DNA of 64,000 nucleotides from Adineta steineri. Taxonomy: Eukaryota > Rotifera > Eurotatoria > Adinetida > Adinetidae. Shown here piece after piece: positions 1 to 11,727 of the stretch. The DNA lies in assembly GCA_905250115.1 (NCBI GenBank), contig CAJNOI010000035.1, positions 62,001-126,000 of the forward strand. The letters are read 5' to 3'. Within the stretch, counting starts at the first letter, position 1. Each line of letters opens with the position of its first letter. The notes under the pieces were generated by a model. The model did no database searches. It was not told where the DNA came from and was given only the letters and a program-made list of their open reading frames with translations. The translations under genes were made by a program, and so were the position numbers.

Positions 1-41
1 ATTAATTTGAAATATTTAAGTTTTATTTATTTATGCTAAAG

Positions 42-421
42 GCACATAATTCAACTGTATGGATTGGACGACATTTACCACAAAATCGAGATGTATTTAT
101 GACTTGTGGTGGTTCAGGTTCATATTATCTATGGAAATAGTAAGTCAAAATAATTCCTGTCCTTTTTGTCCATAATACGTTTAAAAGCCGATAAAACTAA
201 TTGATTCTTTTAGTAATTATCCAGAAAATCGTGTTAAGACTCAAACTGATAAAACTGAAGTAGGCGTAGCTGGTACGTTAACTCTTCTTCAAAATATTGG
301 TCTATCCACTCAACCAGCTAGTGCATTTGATTGGAGTCCTGATAAACCTGGCTTAGCTTGTACATCCGCATTTGATCAAACTGTTCGTGTATTAATAACA
401 ACAAAACTAAATTCCATTTAA
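42..421 (+). CDS. DNAAF10: DNAAF10/WDR92 (Monad) WD-repeat protein, C-terminal part
   Basis: This is the 3' end of a WD-repeat gene; the 5' part lies outside the window. Two exons are visible, 42-139 and 214-421, split by a gtaagt...ttttag intron. The translation contains [47 protein letters not shown] and FDQTVRVLI, and ends TKLNSI. This follows human WDR92 almost motif for motif to its C terminus. The family is a cytoplasmic beta-propeller that works with the R2TP/prefoldin-like chaperone to assemble axonemal dynein arms. The stop is at 419-421. The neighbour at 970 is transcribed toward it, so the two genes converge. Assignment is from remembered family sequence. Confidence 0.88.
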
Positions 422-969
422 TCTTCTGTTATTTCCTATCTGGCATTGTTACGCTTAATCGTTTTTTTTTTCATAGACAATAAATAAAAGCTTTTTCATT
501 CATGCATATTGTTATATTTTTTTTTCTTGGAAATTTTGCTGTTTTTTTTGTTTTATTTCAAACGAGACAAAAGAACGCATAAAGACAGAAAATGAAGAAG
601 AAAACTCTTGGCTGTTGTGCGTTTATGATCAAATAGATAATAAAGATGGACAAACATATACACATGAAATAGAAGAGAGAGAGAAAGAGAAAAAAAAGAA
701 ATACACACTCACACATATATAAGTCATAGCTGAGTTCAATACTGTCTACAGATGATAGCAGACAGAATAAAACAAAAAACAGGTACACAGCAAGAAAAAA
801 AAGAAAGTTAAAACATAACACCGGAAAAAAAAACAAAGAACACTTTTATAGTTTGAATAATAGAGATGGATGCAAGAAACAACGTCAGTAAAAGAAACAA
901 AGCTTTAATTCTCAAACGCAGAAACAAAAAGTTTAGGAAAATGGGAAACGAAAAGAAAAAGAAACTCGT
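422..969. other. Convergent 3' UTR/intergenic stretch
   Basis: There is no gene here. The stretch is T/A-run rich (470-560), followed by a purine-rich GAGAGAGAAAG tract near 672-690 that gives long open frames on the minus strand by composition alone. It presumably holds the 3' UTRs of the two converging genes; aataaa occurs at 480-486. Confidence 0.5.
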
Positions 970-3072
970 TCATTGTTGTCTAGAATCACCAGTTGCTGAT
1001 GACTGATTAGCTTGTTCATCTACTGTTGATTTAGTTTGTTGACGCTGTGCGTCACCGGCTGCATTTGATTCTCCGTTTTTGTTTTCTTCACTGTTATTTT
1101 GTTGATCATCTTGAGGTTCTTGATTTTCTTTATTATTTCCTTAAAAAAAGAAAATTGATTTATTTATTTATAAATTAAATCTAAAGTTAAATTTACCTCG
1201 TCCACGAAAACGTCCTCGGCCACGTCCACCACGGCCACGACCTTTCAAAAGAAAAAATAAATTTCTTTTCTTAACAATTGAATCTTTTGAAAATATAAAC
1301 TTACCACGACCACGATATCCTCGTCCACCATAACCACCGTAGTATCCTCCGTAATAATAAGATGACATAGCATATGGATCATAGTAACCTAATAAAAAAG
1401 AGCAAAATTTAAATTAAAATTCAATAAATTCTGATTTACCTTGATCCATAAAATAACCGCCTCGACCACCACGATAACCACCTCGACCACGTCTTGGATA
1501 TCGTTGTTGTGATTGATCGACATCACCATTATCTTGGTTATTTTGTTGGTTATCATTGTTTGTACCACCTTCTCTGTTATTTGCTTGACTACGACGACGA
1601 TTTCTTGGTGCTAAACGGCGTGCTACTTTAATAACCATATTACGAACAACGTTTTTAACTATTGTTTCATCATCTTTAGGTTTTGGAGGTTGTCCTAAAA
1701 GAATTCTTCGTCTATAGATAATACAATAAATTTTAAAGAAGAATTACGTACGTTCTTCAGTTTCTGCACCACTTTGACTTGCATTCGTATTACGATTTCG
1801 TCTTAGAATGTATGAAAAGATTAATAGTATGAAATAAAAGATGAATTGAATATTCATACCGACGATTCGATCGTGGACGTTGTTGACGAGCAGAACCTTT
1901 ATTTTCATCTTGTTGTTGATCATCAGTAGCAGCACTTAAAAAATTTTAATTTAATAAAAATACAAAATAATATTTAAAAATCTTTTACCCATCATTTTGT
2001 TGTTCGGTGCCTGAACCTTCATCATTTGTCCGTCTACGGCGTTGATTACGATTGTGACTACGACGTCTAGTATTATTTGTATTATTTTCATTATTACCAC
2101 TTTGTTGTTGATCGGCATTATTTTCATCTTGATTATTATCAGCACTTAAATAAAATAAATTATTCAATTAAAATTTAAGATTTGATTTGATTTGAAACTA
2201 ACTCTTCATTTTTTCCTCCTCGTCCAAAACCACGACCCCGACCACGGCCACGACCGCGTCCACGACCACCACGGAAGCCTCGGAAACCACGTCCTGGATA
2301 ATCATTGAAATTCTCTTGTTCATCTAAATCACCACCTTGATTATAACCACCTTGATTATAACCACCTTGATTATAGCCACCTCCTTGATTGTAACCATCT
2401 CCTTGGTTAAATCCACCACGACCACGATATGGTGCATCATAGAATCCTTTAATAAAATAAAACAAAAATAAATACAAATTGAAATATAAAATATATGTTA
2501 CACACCACGTGATGGTGGTCCAAAGTGACCTCCGGGTCCATTCATATAGTTTGAATAAGGTGAAAAAGGTCGGCGAAAATTTCCATAGAATGGTCCACCA
2601 CGATTAAAACGTCCTCGGCCTACATAATAGAACAATTTTTTACATAAAATAATTAAAATAAACTTTTTTTTTTCTTTACCACGACCACGTCGAAAGCCTC
2701 CTCGAAAACCACCACGTCCACGACCTATTACAAAAAAAAACAAAATTAGCAACAAAATCTCATACAAAACTGATCAGTACCACGAAAATTATTCATATTA
2801 TCATTGTCTTGATTGTTATTATCATCAGAATTATTTGATCGTTGTGTGTCATCGTCATTTGATGCTCGATATTCATCTTCACCTAAGTCTTGATTTTGTC
2901 GTCCACTACCTATCATAAATATCAAGATAAAAATTAAGAACAAAATAAAATTTTTATACTAACCAGGTCGTTTACGATAGAAATTTCGTGAACGTTGTTG
3001 GTATTGCGGTTGGCGTATTGGTCCTCGACCATCATCATCCACTTCGGCGTTGTTATTTTGTTGACTATACAT
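970..3072 (-). CDS. RGG/RG-box and N/Q-rich low-complexity protein, about 11 short exons
   Basis: The start is the ATG at 3072-3070 (MYSQQNNNAEVDDDG) and the stop is at 972-970. The exons can be chained with matched phases, each a block of one composition: an acidic N/D-rich block (near 2765-2910), RG blocks (GRGRGGFRGGF near 2700, GRGRFNRGG near 2600), a YNQGG tandem repeat with a long GRGRGRG run (2215-2450), basic RRR/NQ blocks, a second YRGGRGGY block (1440-1530), and an acidic Q/N/E-rich tail ending GDSRQQ. Such RG/RGG proteins typically bind RNA and are arginine-methylated. The alternating basic/acidic islands resemble the tail of Y-box proteins, but I see no cold-shock domain here. A splice-acceptor-like TTTTCTAG lies 9 bases before the ATG and stays in frame, so an upstream coding exon cannot be excluded. 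Precise identity is unknown. Confidence 0.7.
2330..2396 (-). repeat. YNQGG-coding minisatellite
   Basis: Four to five tandem copies of a 15-18 base unit (plus strand ttataaccaccttga) encode YNQGG/GYNQGG inside the RGG-protein exon. Copies differ by one to a few bases, so the array is coding but could change length. Confidence 0.8.
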
Positions 3073-3721
3073 AGGAAATATCTAGAAAAATATATCAAAA
3101 CAATTAATCAATGGACATGTAGTTAAACAAAACAAAAAAGGAACATGATGATCAAAGAATTTGGCGCGGAATATAGATAGATAGATAAAATTTTATTCTT
3201 GATATATTCGATTAGAATGTAAATTTAATACAGAGTGTCTAATGTGAAAATAAGCGAAAGAAGAATGTGTAAAAGTTATTTGCCTCCACTCTTGTATATA
3301 GTATGAAAAGACTATATGACGAGGCATAACTATATTTGTCTCCGTATTTCTTTTCGCCTTTTTTTTTTCTTGATGTGTTCATAGGAAAACGTGGACTAAA
3401 TATACGAGGATCTTTTCTTCGTCCCGATTTGTATATATACATGTATGTATATATATCTATCTATCTATATATATATATATGGATGAAGAAAAGAAGAAAA
3501 AAAAGAAGAAGAAGGAAAGATATAATTCGATAATTCTTTTCCTTACTTTCTATAGGTAACAATGATAAGTTGGTTGTTAAATGAAAACAAAAGATGAATT
3601 TTTTTCGAGTTTTATGTTCATTAACGAATAAATCAACAAAAAACACATATGAGAAAAGTTTTTAAAAGAAAAAAACACCGGTATGTATAAAAACAAGAAA
3701 GAAAAAAAAACAGCCACTGTT
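3073..3721. other. Intergenic region upstream of the RGG gene, downstream of ELP3
   Basis: No supported gene. It contains a tatc/tata microsatellite (about 3430-3482) and purine/pyrimidine runs (3484-3520) that create overlapping open frames on both strands. It must contain the RGG gene promoter and the ELP3 3' UTR. Confidence 0.5.
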
Positions 3722-6000
3722 TTAAACCGGTTCTGGACCAAGAATTTTCGACATATATGGTCCATCAAGTTCATAACCTAATTTTCGATAATAATTTCTT
3801 GTTCCAACACCTGATATAACACTAATTTTCCATGAACCATGTTCTTCTAAAGCGATTCGTTCCGCTTCTTCCATTAGTAACATACCATAACCCTATCAGA
3901 AAATATCACGTATATAAATATCTTCAATTAAATTTATTTTTCAAACCTGATGTTGAAATTTTGATGGATCTTTGGCGTGTACAGGTACAACACTACCATA
4001 AACATGTAATTCTCTAACAATTGATACTTGTCCTCGTTTTAATTCTGGTCGAAATGTTTCACTTGTACATTTTCTTAAACGTAATAAACCAATTAATATA
4101 TCTTGATCAGGATCTTCATATGCTAAAAATGTTTCCCAACCATCATTTGCAACATAATCTCGTCTTATCAATTCAACTTGTTCAGGTTTTATTTTAAAAT
4201 GAATTTCTTGTATACCAACTTCACGTGTACGAACATCTCGACATTCCAAATTTAAATCACGCATACGAGCTAAAGCATGTTCACGTAAATTACCATGTTC
4301 AACACCAGATGTAACAAGTGGCATGGGTATGTCACGTTGAACACGATAAACACGTGTCCATGGTGGAACAAGTGCAAGAATACGAGCAACTAAATCAATA
4401 AGAACTGATGGAGAATAACTAGCATAACGATTTGTTCGCCATAATTCATATAAACCTATTCAAAAAAATTATATTTTTATAAAATTTAATAAAGAAAAAA
4501 GTTATACCAGTGCCGCGAATAACAAGTGTTGGATAAAGTTTCAAACCATCTGGACGAAACTCTGGATTTTCAAAGAATTCCTTGAGAAAAAAACGCGGAA
4601 ATAAATGTTGAATGAAAGATATAGTTTTAGAAATTACTTTGAATTGAGCAATATCACGTTCAAGATCAACATTTGGTAAATTAGGCATCATGTGCGAAAC
4701 AACTTTGAAACCGGAATCTTTTGACATTCGAAACGATTCTGTTACTGCTCTAACTGTATGACCTCTAAAGAAAATTATTACATAATCGATACAATTAAGT
4801 ATAAAAAACGAACCTATTTGTATCTCTAGCAACATCTTCATAAACACTTTGAACACCAATTTCAAGACGTGTACATCCATAAGTAAGCATATCACTAGAC
4901 AAAAGAGACTTCATATCAATCAATTTTTTCTATTAATTTAATTTTATACCTTAAATGAGCTTTAAGACAATAATCTGGTCGTGTTTCAATTGTAATACCA
5001 ATACATTTTGTTTTACTACATTCGGAATATCTATTTAAAAATAAATATGTTTTTTTGTTCTTTTGAATTATATATTATAACACTTACTTGACAGCTTCTG
5101 TTATATTGCTACTTGTATGACCGGAACAAGCATCATGTAGATTTCGAATAAAATAATCTCTATAAGTTTCAGGTAATGACATAAATGTTCCACCCATAAC
5201 TATAAATTCTATTTTATCTATATTATGTCCAAGTTGTTTTAACTATAAACATGATGATGATGAAATTTATTTTTATAATAATAATTGTATAGAATATACT
5301 TGTTCAAGTCGATGTTTTGTTTGTAGATATGGATTATATCTTGCTCGAATAGCACGCATTGATGTTGGCTAAAATATAATATATTAAACACATTATTTTA
5401 TTTTCATTTCAACAAAAAAGATTCTCTTTCTTAATTTTTCTTAGAATTTACCTCATATCCTGTATATGATTGTGTTGAATATTCAAAATCTGAGTCAGGT
5501 CCACCAGGACAATATACACATATATTACCAGTCATAGCAATATGTGGACATCGATGAGGTTTACACATAACAGCAACAACTACAATCTAATCATTTGAAA
5601 AAAAAGATCGATATAGAAAATTATTTAAATAATAAATCTTACACCACTAGCTGTTCTAACAGGTTTAGCTTTTATTTTTGGTAGAAGCATTTTTTTTATG
5701 CGACTCTGGTATTGCAGCGATAATATCAACTAAACGTGGTTGTAAACTGAGTCCATATTTAGCTGATGCTTTACATTTAACTCTAATGAGAAAAACAATA
5801 ATAATATTTTCTTTAATTACAATTAATTTACTTGTTTAAATCAATATCTTTTCCTTGTTCATACGCATCAATTAATTGTTTAACAACATCAGATATGGTT
5901 GTTAACATTAACTCATGTGTTGATACATTTTTACCTACAATTAATAAAGTATAATTTAATAAAATAAACTATTTTATCTTCTACCTTTTTGTTTTCCCAT
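3722..6000 (-). CDS. ELP3: Elongator complex protein 3 (tRNA acetyltransferase/radical SAM)
   Basis: ELP3 is the catalytic subunit of Elongator, which adds the first carboxymethyl group to wobble uridines of tRNA. The start MGKQKG is at 6000 and the stop at 3724-3722 follows SKILGPEPV. In order I see [26 protein letters not shown], the radical-SAM cluster C-X9-C-X2-C in [100 protein letters not shown], and the GNAT domain with [23 protein letters not shown] and the acetyl-CoA loop [13 protein letters not shown]. All key residues are present. Introns are short. In the N-terminal exon the frame breaks in an 8-base T run (5690-5697): upstream reads ESHKK, downstream resumes as [16 protein letters not shown] only if one A of the coding strand is dropped. 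Divergent from MVB12, 363 bases away. Confidence 0.95.
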
Positions 6001-6363
6001 AATATCTTCGTTGGATTAATTTAGTAAAGATAATGACTATTTGTCTTGCCTTAGACTATTTGTTTATTTATTGGGAAAGAATATATCTATGTATATGATT
6101 GGTTAGATGTTAATATAGAGTGAGCAAAAAATAATTAATCATATAAAAAAATATTTCTTAAAAAATTTCTTCAAAATGATGTAAGATTTATTTAAAAAAA
6201 ATCTGATGAAATATATTTATCATATTATTGAAAGAATTTTTTCAACCAATCATAATCAACTGGATGTGTCATCTTATTCTGACAAAAAAGACGCTTTTTT
6301 TTTTCTTCTTTTCTTTAAAAACAATACTGTAAATATTTAAGAGAATTAAATATATTATTGACA
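6001..6363. promoter_or_regulatory. Bidirectional promoter interval, ELP3 / MVB12
   Basis: The 363 bases separate the start codons of two divergently transcribed genes, so both promoters must lie here unless one uses a remote trans-splice outron. It is AT-rich; I can point to no specific element. Confidence 0.45.
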
Positions 6364-7392
6364 ATGAATGAAACACAATTACCTATAACAGGCATTTGTT
6401 TAGTATCGAAACCAAATAATGTTCCAACAGGTTATCATTGTATCAGAAAAGGTAAAAAAAAATCACTTTTTGATAAATATTTATTGAATAGAATTATACA
6501 TAAAGTTAAAAAACAAAACAAATGTCAGCCTTTTGTTTAGAGAGCTACGGAGGACTCCGCAGGTCTCTACTTCTGTTGCATTTGTTTTCTTTTTACTATT
6601 TTTTTTTCAATGATCAATTCATTCGAAGATTTATATAAACAATAACATCTTATTCATATTTTTCAGCTTTTGATGATACAAATCGTGATGCTGATCTCAT
6701 GGCTGATTCAATACTTGAACGTAAAGATCGTTTTCTTTGTATAACTCGTGCATGGCCATTAACTGATGTACGTACACTTGCTGGAGATTGTGCACGTGTT
6801 CTCGAAGATATAAAACTTATAAATGAACGTGATAATGTCCCACCAAATTATACAACATTAGCTTATACATCAGATACACGTGAAAAAGGTACTGTTAAAA
6901 AATTAATCTGTGTTAAAATGGTCGATAGACAACCAGGAATGAAATGTATATGTGATATTGTATTTCTTTATCGTTCAAAACGACCACCACAATTTTATAC
7001 ATTAATTGGAGATATAAATGGTTTACAAATGTGTGTTAAAGAAGGTACTGTACCAGCATTACGTCCACCACCAGCTGTACCATATCCACAATCAAATCTC
7101 TATCCAAATCCAATGGCTGATCCATCCTATTCAACATCTCAACAACAACAACAAACACCTTATCCAGTATCAGATTATTCAAATACAAATACACTTACAA
7201 AAAAAAAGTGATGAAAAAGAAATTCTTGATTGTATACCATTTGCAATTAATCCAAAATATTTAGCTGGAATGAATAATAAACAACGTAATGAAAATGATT
7301 TATCTGGTTTAGATTCATTTCATATTTTATCAGCTTATGAAATTGATCAATCTTTTAATTATGATTTTAATGTTGAACGAGCATCTCTTTAA
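6364..7392 (+). CDS. MVB12: ESCRT-I subunit MVB12 (MABP plus UMA domains)
   Basis: MVB12 is the fourth subunit of ESCRT-I, acting in sorting to multivesicular bodies. Exon 1 is 6364-6451 (MNETQLPITGICLVSK), joined in phase to an exon from 6667 (AFDDTNRDADL). The MABP domain runs through FLCITRAWPL, LEDIKLINERDNVPPNY, KKLICVKMV, ICDIVFLYRSKRPPQFYTLIGDINGLQM. The tail carries the UMA signature, IPFAINPKYL then FHILSAYEIDQSFNYDFNVE. The translation is interrupted: after NTNTLTKKK a TGA follows in frame, and the UMA part lies one frame over. The switch point is a 9-A run (7199-7207); removing one A joins the frames as KKSDEKEILDC. The start chosen is the first ATG after which the family motif ITGI begins. 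Confidence 0.88.
6452..6666 (+). other. MVB12 intron 1 (215 bases, longer than usual) with a GC-rich hairpin
   Basis: Bounded by gtaaaa and tttcag. Positions about 6540-6568 contain a perfect short palindrome, cggag-ga-ctccg, flanked by agag and ctct. It stands out against AT-rich surroundings. No identifiable RNA family. Confidence 0.4.
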
Positions 7393-7663
7393 TTTTAATC
7401 TCATGATATATGTACATATACATATATCTTGAAAATCACGGATCGAATTTCTTCACATAAAATTTATCTGAAAAATTAATAGAACTTTATATTGACTAGT
7501 TTGATGTTTTTTTTTTATTCATGTTCAAAACATTTGATCTGTATTATTATTATTCGTTCTTCTTCCTTTTAAATATGAAACAAACAATACGTAGACACAT
7601 GAAAATACAGTTTATTATTTAACGAAAGAAATTTTAAAAAGATTATTTTTTATAATTGTTTTT

Positions 7664-8891
7664 TTATATGACGCTGTAAACATTCAGCATATTTACAAGC
7701 CCATAGACTAAGTTTAAATGCCAAGGTTTAACAAATTTCATAAGATCTTCAAATTCATTGGTTAATTCTTCATCATCAATTAAATATTTGTTCATTTCAA
7801 ATGGAAATGGCATAGGTAAAGAATTTTTATCTTCTTTATATAAAATTGCATGACGTGCAATATAGAGAATTAATGTTGATAATAAACGTAGATTTAACCA
7901 TTGTGTACGATTAAGTTGTCCACGTATTAAACGATATTTAACGGGTTTAAATAGAAGTGTTTTAATTAAACCATGAAATATAAATATGGATATAAGAAGA
8001 AATTTCGTTGTAAAATGATCGATATAGAAAAGTTTATTTTCTTTCATTTTTGAATAACTTAAAGATAGAAGATGTTTTTCAATAGACCAAAAATATGTTG
8101 ATGGATATTGTTCAAGTGAACAATTAAGTAAATAAATTAGAACAGATTCATCACTATTTGTACCTACAATACCATATTTAGGTAAGAAATTTGTTATTTG
8201 ATCAAGAATTGTTTGTACACAATGAAATAAATTAGTTTGATTTAATAATTTATTTGAAATTCTAATAACATTGGATAGTGTTTGATAGATTGAAGAATTT
8301 GGATCAAGATAAACACGATGTATAACTGTTAATAATTCTAAAAAACGTATACGATCATAATTATGTTGATAATATGTATGTTTTTGTTTTGCTAAACGTA
8401 ATTTATTTTTTAATGTGAAGTAAAATATTAATATAAAACCATAGATTTTCCAACGTTGTTTTAAATTTTTTCGTTTAATTAATGTATGAAATTTATTATA
8501 ATCAATTTGTAAACGGTGGTATTTTTGTGCTAATGGAAAATATGAAGGTTGACGATCGGAAACATTATAATATGAAAAATCATGACTATGACAATTTTTA
8601 CAACAGAAAGGTATTTGATATTGATTAGGATTAACATGTGGCAGTTCACTTGGTGCAATAGAATGATATGGATTGATATTCTGATATCGATTTGACAATG
8701 ATCGAATTGGTTTGTATGCAGTTGAACGACAAAAGATATCGGATGCTAAAAGACGTTGTCGATTAAGACGTTTAGCAACAAGATCACGAACAGCCATTTT
8801 TTTCAATGACATTGTCAATATCGGATGAATAGAGAGATTCATCTAGGATATTTCGTTTTGACCACGAATCAAGATGACGATCAGCATTCAT
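7664..8891 (-). CDS. Unrecognised single-exon protein with hydrophobic segments
   Basis: A nearly 400-residue open frame without introns, unusual here. I do not recognise it. Visible are an N-terminal basic stretch (MAVRDLVAKRLNRQRL), a Cys/His cluster (FCCKNCHSHDF), and hydrophobic segments (GFILIFYFTL, KFLLISIFIFHGLIKTLLF, LRLLSTLILYIARHAIL) suggesting a membrane protein. Two starts are possible. The uninterrupted frame begins at 8842 (MNLSIHPILTM). A better-looking N terminus begins at 8891 (MNADRHLDSWSKRN...DIDNVIEK) and enters the main frame at MAVRDL only if one base of the 7-T run 8797-8803 is removed. At the C terminus a neighbouring frame (LAFKLSLWACKYAECLQRHI) also looks protein-like, so the true end is uncertain. 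Confidence 0.6.
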
Positions 8892-9104
8892 ACTTATTAT
8901 ACTTCACAACATGTTATTTTCTTCTTTCTTTTTAATAAAAAATAAATCTTATATTCCTGCTGTTCTTATTAAATCATGAACAAAAGAAAAATAACAGAAA
9001 ATAGGAAACCTATTAAATCATACGAACAAACAATACAAGACGATAAAATGAGAAAAAAAAGAAATACATTATTATATATATTTTTATTAATATGTATAAT
9101 ATAA

Positions 9105-10003
9105 TTAAACATGTTGAAAAGGATTCATAAGACTTTGTAAAAATGGATCTCGTAATAAACCTTGAATAAATTCTTCTTTCGATATACATTGATCTTTATT
9201 AACATCAAGACTTTTCATAATCGCATCAGCACATTGATTATATGAAAATTTATGAGATTTATCATTCATGCCTAATAATTCAAACATTGCATGTAAAATA
9301 AATAAAATTTCAGCACGATCAATTGAACTATTTCGATCAATATCATAAACATTAAATGCATAACAAAGTTTATCTTCTAATGGTGCTTCAGTTGTTGTAA
9401 CATATGCCACAAGAAACTATAATTATAATGGAAAAAAAACATATAGAACGTAATTTTATACTCAGAGGTCAAAATACATCTAGACTATATAGACAAAAAT
9501 AGAAAAACTACAAATTAAATGTTAGAAGGTATAATTAGATCGTTTCCTTTTATCTATTCACAAGGATTGTCAAGTAGCTTTACATAATGAAAAAGTACTA
9601 TTCATTATAAAAAAATAATCCACTTTGTATGGATGTATAACATAAAACAAGTTTTCTATTTAATGATTATCTTATTGTATCAAAGAAAAACATGTTAGTA
9701 TTTAATAATTATGAAAATCTTCTATATATATATATAGAAACATACTTCAGAAAAAGTTATTCCATGATCACCATTTAAATCGAAAGCACGAAAAACATTT
9801 TCACTTAAAAGTTTAACATTTTCATGTGGACGAAGTTCTTGATAAAATTTGCAAAATTGTTCTTTTGTCATTGTTTGTGAACCAGGATAACAATGTTGAA
9901 TAAAACGTTGTTGCCATGCAAGTATATCATCTCGTTTTAATTGAGTATGCTTACCAATAGAATTATAAACATAATCTTCAATTTTTGCTTGATTTAATCC
10001 CAT
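9105..10003 (-). CDS. Neuronal calcium sensor family EF-hand protein
   Basis: Two coding exons (10003-9746 and 9416-9105) join in phase at TFSE-FLVAYV. The protein begins MGLNQAK, a plausible N-myristoylation site, followed by an N-terminal degenerate EF-hand region (QLKRDDILAWQQRFIQHCYPGSQ). EF2 is DLNGDHGITFSE, EF3 is DIDRNSSIDRAE and EF4 is DVNKDQCISKEE. Spacing and the WQQRF/CYPG pattern follow the NCS-1/visinin/KChIP family, roughly 190 residues. These proteins couple Ca2+ to membrane targets by a calcium-myristoyl switch. A second family member lies at 17129-18032. I cannot assign a specific orthologue. Stop at 9107-9105. Confidence 0.85.
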
Positions 10004-10673
10004 TTGTTTTTATGTTTATGTTAATCTAACGACAATCTACTTACAAAGATTTTTGTATTAAATGTATAAATCTTAACTCTATATATTCTTTCTGGTTATA
10101 TATATATAAGTAAATTGCATATATGTAATATATTTTGATAGTTCGTTAGGACTTTTCTCTTTTTTTTTTTTCTTCGTTCTTCTCTCTTTTCTCCACTTGA
10201 GTTACAAGGAAAGAAAAAACAAATCTAGAATCCCGTGCTTGCTCAAAAGTACTTTTATCTAATCTGTTTCCTTTTGTTGCTTTTTTATCTGAAGAATTCA
10301 TTCGGAGGATTCAGTAGAGTCAACGGAAATCTAGCTAATTGTGGCTTATCTTTATCGTGTAACCATCCATACATAGTTCTTTAGTAATTGAGGGAAAGGC
10401 AGTCACCGTATAAAATTAAAGACATCGACATTATGTTTATGTGTCGGTATTGATTGTGACATGACATCTGATACCAAAAAAAAGAAAAGAACTAGACTTT
10501 TTTTAATATAGAACTTTATTTGCCAAAAATATTTATCTTTGAGTGAATAATTATTGTAGATCATGGTTTAATCACGAACTCTGAATAAGTAAAAGTCATT
10601 CAAATACCTAGAAAAAAAATAAGGGGGAAGGGCCAATTGGTTTTTGCATGAATAAATGTAAATGTACGTATGA
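10004..10673. other. Intergenic, calcium sensor upstream region
   Basis: No coding signal seen. AT-rich with a CT/T tract (10150-10195). Probably holds the promoter of the calcium-sensor gene and the 3' UTR of the next minus-strand gene. Confidence 0.4.
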
Positions 10674-11193
10674 TTAATATAATTCAGTTGGTGTTAAATT
10701 AGTTTTTACAGTATTTTCTTTGTTTATCAAGATTAAATCATTGAGTCGTTGTAAAAGATGTTGCCGATGATTTTGCGGTTGTTTAAGTGCAAGAAAAAAT
10801 CCACCATTATTTCGAAATCGAACGATAAATTTTAATATTAATTCATCAAGTTTAGGATTTTCTGTTGTCCTATTAATAAATATTATTATTAGTATAAAAA
10901 TTTGATTTAAATCATATTACGATGAGTATTTACTACATAATTTATCTAATAAATCAAAACATTGAACAGGATTAAGGTTATCAAGTTTAACGGATAAATC
11001 ATTGTAATTATTTTCAATATCATTGTCAATTAATTGGTTACATTCGAGAAGATAGTCTTCATTCATTTTTGTCAATCCTTTTGCAATACCTTTAAGAAAT
11101 TATGTTCTTCATATATATGAAAATTTACATTAATTATGATTTACTTCCTGAACAATACGAGCACAAACACTTTCCAGAATTATTCTCACACAT
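10674..11193 (-). CDS. Small three-exon protein of unknown function
   Basis: Too split to show as one open frame. Exon 1 is 11193-11145 (MCENNSGKCLCSYCSGS), exon 2 11089-10921 (IAKGLTKMNEDYLLECNQL...KLCSKYS), and exon 3 runs from about 10872 to the stop at 10676-10674 (TTENPKLDELILKF...NLTPTELY). Phases match at both junctions (1 then 2) and splice sites are gta/ag, which supports a real gene of about 140 residues. A short cysteine cluster (C-X-C-X2-C) opens the protein; the rest looks helical. I do not recognise the family. Confidence 0.65.
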
Positions 11194-11727
11194 TTTTATA
11201 ATAAGAACAAAAACAAAATCTAATAAGATGAAAAGAATATATTCTACCTGTGTATACTCATAAAATAGTATTCGATAAGAAAGCAAACGAATATAGGTGT
11301 ATGTGTTAAATCTTTTTAATCTGACTGGTATAGTAATGAAAAAAAAAAGTCAATTGTTTGATTGAGAAATTTGATAATAGTATTAATCATATTCTATGTA
11401 AAAAAATAGAACTATATTATTTTATATTTTTTATAATCGATATTCTCTAGATGTCAGTAAGTCATTATAAAACATTTATTATCGAGACTATTAATCATAT
11501 AAAATAAATTAACAAAACACAAAACAATTGTTTGTTAATGATAAGAATTTCTAGCAAAAAGAATATGATATTTTCAAATCATAATCTATTATTAGACGTA
11601 TTAATGATGAGGAATGTTATACTCTTCCGTATGTTTTTTTCTTAAATAAATATAATACATGAATAAAAAAAACAAATACAAAAATTATATGAACAAGATA
11701 AAAGAAGAGAACTCTTTGATCTTTAGA
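11194..11727. other. Intergenic, AT-rich
   Basis: I see nothing coding or structured in this 534-base stretch beyond AT-rich runs; it contains the downstream flank of the B-box pseudogene. Confidence 0.4.

Noticed and set aside
558..836. 92-codon hydrophobic minus-strand open frame
   Set aside because: Product of T-rich/purine-rich composition (Phe/Leu only), lies in a convergent 3' region, no start context or homology.
970..3072. Calling the RGG gene YBX/Y-box protein
   Set aside because: Only the charge-island tail is similar; no cold-shock domain is seen in the window.
7199..7211. Euplotes-style programmed +1 frameshifting at a stop codon
   Set aside because: In MVB12 the TGA follows the A run, but in ELP3 and others the zero frame stays open well past the run, so the switch is set by the homopolymer and not by a stop codon.
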